The position numbers were made by a program, and so were the translations under genes. A stretch of DNA of 64,000 bases from JBCBGF01 sp038526915 (lineage in GTDB: Bacteria; Pseudomonadota; Alphaproteobacteria; Rhodobacterales; Rhodobacteraceae), in NCBI GenBank assembly GCA_038526915.1, contig JBCBGF010000002.1, positions 62,001-126,000 on the forward strand. The letters are read 5' to 3'. The notes beneath the pieces are model-generated. The model was not told the origin of the DNA, made no database searches, and worked only from the letters and a program-made list of their open reading frames with translations. Positions 61,350 through 64,000 of the stretch are shown here, one piece after another. Position 1 is the stretch's first letter. Each line of letters opens with the position of its first letter.

Positions 61350-62437
61350 CCGAGGCAAAGCGGCTGGTGGTAAAGATCGGCTCATCCCTCCTGGTCGAGG
61401 GGGGGCAGCTACGGTCGGACTGGTTGCGCACGCTGGCCACGGACGTGGCCGAGATAGCCAAGGGCGGCGCGCAGGTGATCATCGTCTCATCGGGCTCGAT
61501 CGCTCTGGGTCGCGGCACCTTGGGGCTGGCGGATCGCGCCCTGCCGCTTGAGCAGTCCCAGGCCGGAGCCGCCGTTGGCCAGATCCGCCTCGCACGTGCC
61601 TATGAAGAAGCGCTGGCCCCATTCGATCTGGTGACGGCCCAGGTGCTTCTGACCCTGGAAGACAGTGCGGACCGCCGGCGGTATCTCAACGCGCGGGCCA
61701 CGCTTGAGACGTTGCTGAGTTTGGGAACGGTCCCCATCGTGAATGAAAATGACACGGTGGCCACCGATGAGATCAGGTTCGGTGACAATGATCGCCTGGC
61801 CGCGCAAATTGCTGTCACCGTTGGCGCGGATCAGTTGATCCTGTTGTCGGATGTCGACGGGTTTTACTCGGGCGATCCGCGCACCGATCCGCAGGCAAAA
61901 CGCTATGACGTGATCGATCGGATCACGCCAGAGATTGAGGCGATGGCGGGGGACGCGGGATCGGGCCTGTCGCGTGGGGGCATGAAGACCAAATTGATGG
62001 CCGCAAAGACGGCGACCACGGGTGGATGCGCCATGGCGATAACCGAAGGCAGCCGAAATCACCCCCTGCGCGGCTTGCGCGACGGCGCCGCGGCGACCTG
62101 GTTCCGCCCGGAAACCGATCCTCAGGCAGCCCGCAAACGCTGGATCGCCGCAATGAAGCCTCGCGGCGAGATTGCGGTGGATGCGGGCGCCGCGCGTGCG
62201 CTGGCCCAGGGGAAATCACTTTTGCCCGCAGGCGTCATATCCGTGTCCGGTGCCTTCGGTCGCGGCGACCCGGTCGTCATCCAGGGGCCAGACGCGGCCC
62301 GTTTGGGCCTGGGCCTTTGCCGCTACACCGCCACGGAAGCCAAGAAGATCGCAGGCCACCAATCGGGCGAGATCGAAACGCTACTCGGCTATCCGGGCCG
62401 CGCGGCTCTTATCCATCGCGACGACATGGTTCTCTAA
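61337..62437 (+). CDS. proB: Glutamate 5-kinase
   Basis: First enzyme of proline synthesis, phosphorylating glutamate. The 366-residue product has the amino-acid kinase domain (KRLVVKIGSSLLVEGG, VIIVSSGSIALGRG, VNENDTVATDEIRFGDNDRLAA) and a C-terminal PUA domain from about 275. The GTG start lies inside the obgE 3' end (13-base overlap). Proline probably inhibits it by feedback, as in the family. Confidence 0.96.
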   Translation: MATLTEAKRLVVKIGSSLLVEGGQLRSDWLRTLATDVAEIAKGGAQVIIVSSGSIALGRGTLGLADRALPLEQSQAGAAVGQIRLARAYEEALAPFDLVTAQVLLTLEDSADRRRYLNARATLETLLSLGTVPIVNENDTVATDEIRFGDNDRLAAQIAVTVGADQLILLSDVDGFYSGDPRTDPQAKRYDVIDRITPEIEAMAGDAGSGLSRGGMKTKLMAAKTATTGGCAMAITEGSRNHPLRGLRDGAAATWFRPETDPQAARKRWIAAMKPRGEIAVDAGAARALAQGKSLLPAGVISVSGAFGRGDPVVIQGPDAARLGLGLCRYTATEAKKIAGHQSGEIETLLGYPGRAALIHRDDMVL

Positions 62438-62499
62438 CCCTTCTTCTTGGTATAAATACGCATTCCGCGCCCCTGCATCCCGCGAAAGGTCTGCCTCTG

Positions 62500-63765
62500 A
62501 TGAATGACATGACGAATATCCCCGCCTTGATGGCTGAGATCGGCGAAAACGCGCGTCGGGCTGCCGCTGAGCTCGCCTTTGCCAGTGCGGAACGCAAACA
62601 CGCCGCGCTCATCGGCGCGGCAGAAGCGGTCTGGGCGCGACGGGCCGATATCCTGAAGGCCAACGCCAAGGATATGGCCTATGGCACCGAAAAGGGGCTG
62701 TCTGGGGCGATGCTCGACCGGCTGATGCTGGATGAGGACCGCATTCGGAGCATGGTCGATGGCTTGCGTGCCGTGGCCGAGCAACCCGACCCGGTGGGTG
62801 AGGTGATTGCCGAATGGGATATGCCCAGCGGGCTGCATATCCGACGGGTGCGCACGCCCCTGGGGGTGGTCGGCGTGATCTATGAAAGCCGCCCGAACGT
62901 AACGGCGGATGCTGGTGCGCTGTGCCTGAAGGCCGGGAATGCCGTGATCCTGCGCGGCGGGTCTGAGAGCTTTCATAGCTCTGGCATGATCCATGCGTGC
63001 CTGGTGGATGGGCTGAAATCAGCCAATCTGCCGGGCAACGCGATCCAGCGCGTTCCCACACGGGATCGGGCGGCGGTGCAGGCCATGCTGACCATGACCG
63101 ATGCGATCGACGTGATCGTGCCGCGGGGGGGCAAGGGGCTGGTTGGTCTGGTCCAGCGTGAAGCGCGGGTGCCGGTCTTTGCCCATCTGGAAGGGATCGT
63201 TCACATCTATATCGACGCGAGCGCGGACCCTGTGAAGGCGCTGGACGTGGTCCTGAACGCCAAGACGCGGCGGACGGGGATTTGTGGGGCTGCCGAATGC
63301 CTGCTGATCCACCGCGATGTGGTCGATACGATCGGCCAAGGCGTGATCCGCACGTTGGTCGATGCCGGTGTCGAGGTACGCGCAGATGCGGCTTTGTCCG
63401 CGATCGAGGGGACGATACTTGCGACGGAGGCGGATTGGGGCTGCGAGTACCTTGACATGAAGATTGCTGCAAAAGCCGTGGATAATATTGATGAAGCGAT
63501 TGCGCACATCCGGCAATTCGGGTCCAGCCATACCGACTGTATTTTGACCGAGGACGATGCGGCTGCCGATCAATTCTTCACCCAACTCGACAGCGCGATC
63601 CTGATGCGCAACGCCTCGACCCAGTTTGCCGACGGTGGGGAGTTCGGGATGGGGGCCGAGATTGGCATTGCTACGGGCAAGATGCACGCGCGTGGGCCGG
63701 TGGGTGCGACACAGCTGACGAGTTTCAAGTACCTCGTCGAAGGCGATGGGGCTACACGCCCCTAA
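62500..63765 (+). CDS. proA: Gamma-glutamyl phosphate reductase
   Basis: Second enzyme of proline synthesis, reducing glutamyl phosphate to glutamate semialdehyde with NADPH. The 421-residue protein shows PLGVVGVIYESRPNVTADAGALCLKAGNAVILRGGSES, the catalytic cysteine in TRRTGICGAAECLL, and GPVGATQLTSFKY near the end. The ATG at 62500 is chosen over an upstream frame inside proB. Together with putA the window encodes both synthesis and degradation of proline. Confidence 0.96.
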   Translation: MNDMTNIPALMAEIGENARRAAAELAFASAERKHAALIGAAEAVWARRADILKANAKDMAYGTEKGLSGAMLDRLMLDEDRIRSMVDGLRAVAEQPDPVGEVIAEWDMPSGLHIRRVRTPLGVVGVIYESRPNVTADAGALCLKAGNAVILRGGSESFHSSGMIHACLVDGLKSANLPGNAIQRVPTRDRAAVQAMLTMTDAIDVIVPRGGKGLVGLVQREARVPVFAHLEGIVHIYIDASADPVKALDVVLNAKTRRTGICGAAECLLIHRDVVDTIGQGVIRTLVDAGVEVRADAALSAIEGTILATEADWGCEYLDMKIAAKAVDNIDEAIAHIRQFGSSHTDCILTEDDAAADQFFTQLDSAILMRNASTQFADGGEFGMGAEIGIATGKMHARGPVGATQLTSFKYLVEGDGATRP

Positions 63766-63787
63766 CGGGTGCAGGGAACAGTTTGGT

Positions 63788-64000
63788 TCAGAACCGCGCG
63801 ACGATCTCGTGATCGCCGATCTCAGTCACCAGCGTGCGGTCGGCCGCGCGTGCGGCGGGCGCGACGAGTGGAAAGTGGACATCGGAAGGGTTGACCTCGG
63901 CGATCCCCTCAGGTGCCACGACCAAGGACCAAAGCGCAGGATCCACATTCAATCGATCCGCCGACCCCCGGACCGTCCATTCGAGATTAGACGCAGAGAC
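63788..64000 (-). CDS. Probable ChpT histidine phosphotransferase, 3' end only
   Basis: The last 70 residues of a minus-strand gene that continues beyond the window. The visible part (NLEWTVRGSADRLNVDPALW ... PSDVHFPLVAPAARAADRTL ... IVARF) resembles the C-terminal part of ChpT, the phosphotransferase linking CckA to CtrA, and a chpT gene is expected beside proA in this lineage. The assignment is tentative because the dimerisation domain with the histidine is outside the window. Confidence 0.4.
   Translation of the reverse strand, partial: VSASNLEWTVRGSADRLNVDPALWSLVVAPEGIAEVNPSDVHFPLVAPAARAADRTLVTEIGDHEIVARF

Noticed and set aside
62026..62499. Extended N-terminus for proA
   Set aside because: The extra 158 residues lie in proB out of frame and have no similarity to ProA.

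Overview
The window is high-GC alphaproteobacterial DNA, best matched to the Rhodobacterales (roseobacter group). The evidence is the zwf-pgl-pgi set, a monomeric isocitrate dehydrogenase, the gltB-like/glnT cluster, a bifunctional putA with a divergent Lrp-type putR, rplU carrying a C-terminal helix-hairpin-helix extension, and an obg-proB-proA run ending beside a probable chpT. No insertion sequence, phage gene or CRISPR array was seen; the window looks like ordinary chromosome with several metabolic islands.

Layout. 1-8.3 kb: end of a DUF924 gene, a radical SAM gene, the glucose-6-phosphate operon zwf-pgl-pgi behind LacI-type palindromes, a hotdog thioesterase, monomeric icd and tRNA-Gly(CCC). 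8.4-14 kb: a zinc-starvation regulon (zur-znuC-znuB diverging from znuA, then a COG0523 GTPase, DUF1826 and DUF6525 genes), with two matching Zur-box-like palindromes. 14-18.5 kb: an operon transcribed leftwards from a guanidine-I (ykkC) riboswitch: periplasmic binding protein, permease, ATPase, a ureohydrolase resembling the nickel-dependent guanidine hydrolase GdmH, and an unrecognised small His-rich protein. 18.7-23.4 kb: a membrane Ser/Thr kinase with PDZ-like tail plus two paralogous LysM/periplasmic-binding-fold proteins. 23.6-28.7 kb: glnT/gmaS-type glutamine synthetase, three split glutamate-synthase-like subunits and an XRE-cupin regulator. 28.8-34.6 kb: Ldh-family oxidoreductase, putA, putR and a P-loop kinase. 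34.6-48.6 kb: an exopolysaccharide locus (glycosyltransferases, ExoY-type primer transferase, polymerase/ligase, Wzc-like protein with a degenerate Walker A) and a MATE transporter. 49-54 kb: dabB-dabA inorganic carbon uptake with a divergent LysR regulator, and tRNA-Ser(CGA). 54-64 kb: DUF2059 protein, an SRPBCC/YciI/ECF42 module, rplU-rpmA, two GNAT genes, obgE-proB-proA, and the end of a probable chpT.

The most interesting system is the guanidine locus. The riboswitch aptamer core is readable on the minus strand at 18362-18477 and is followed by a terminator-like hairpin. It gives a direct functional assignment for an ABC transporter and a ureohydrolase that would otherwise be called nitrate/taurine transporter and agmatinase. 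The terminal His-rich protein gene overlaps the hydrolase gene and is a candidate metal-handling partner. Second-rank items are the kinase-LysM trio, the Wzc-like protein lacking the Walker A lysine, the His/Asp expansion in ZnuA and a His-rich tail on ZnuC, and two long unexplained inverted repeats (393-491 and 40320-40399).
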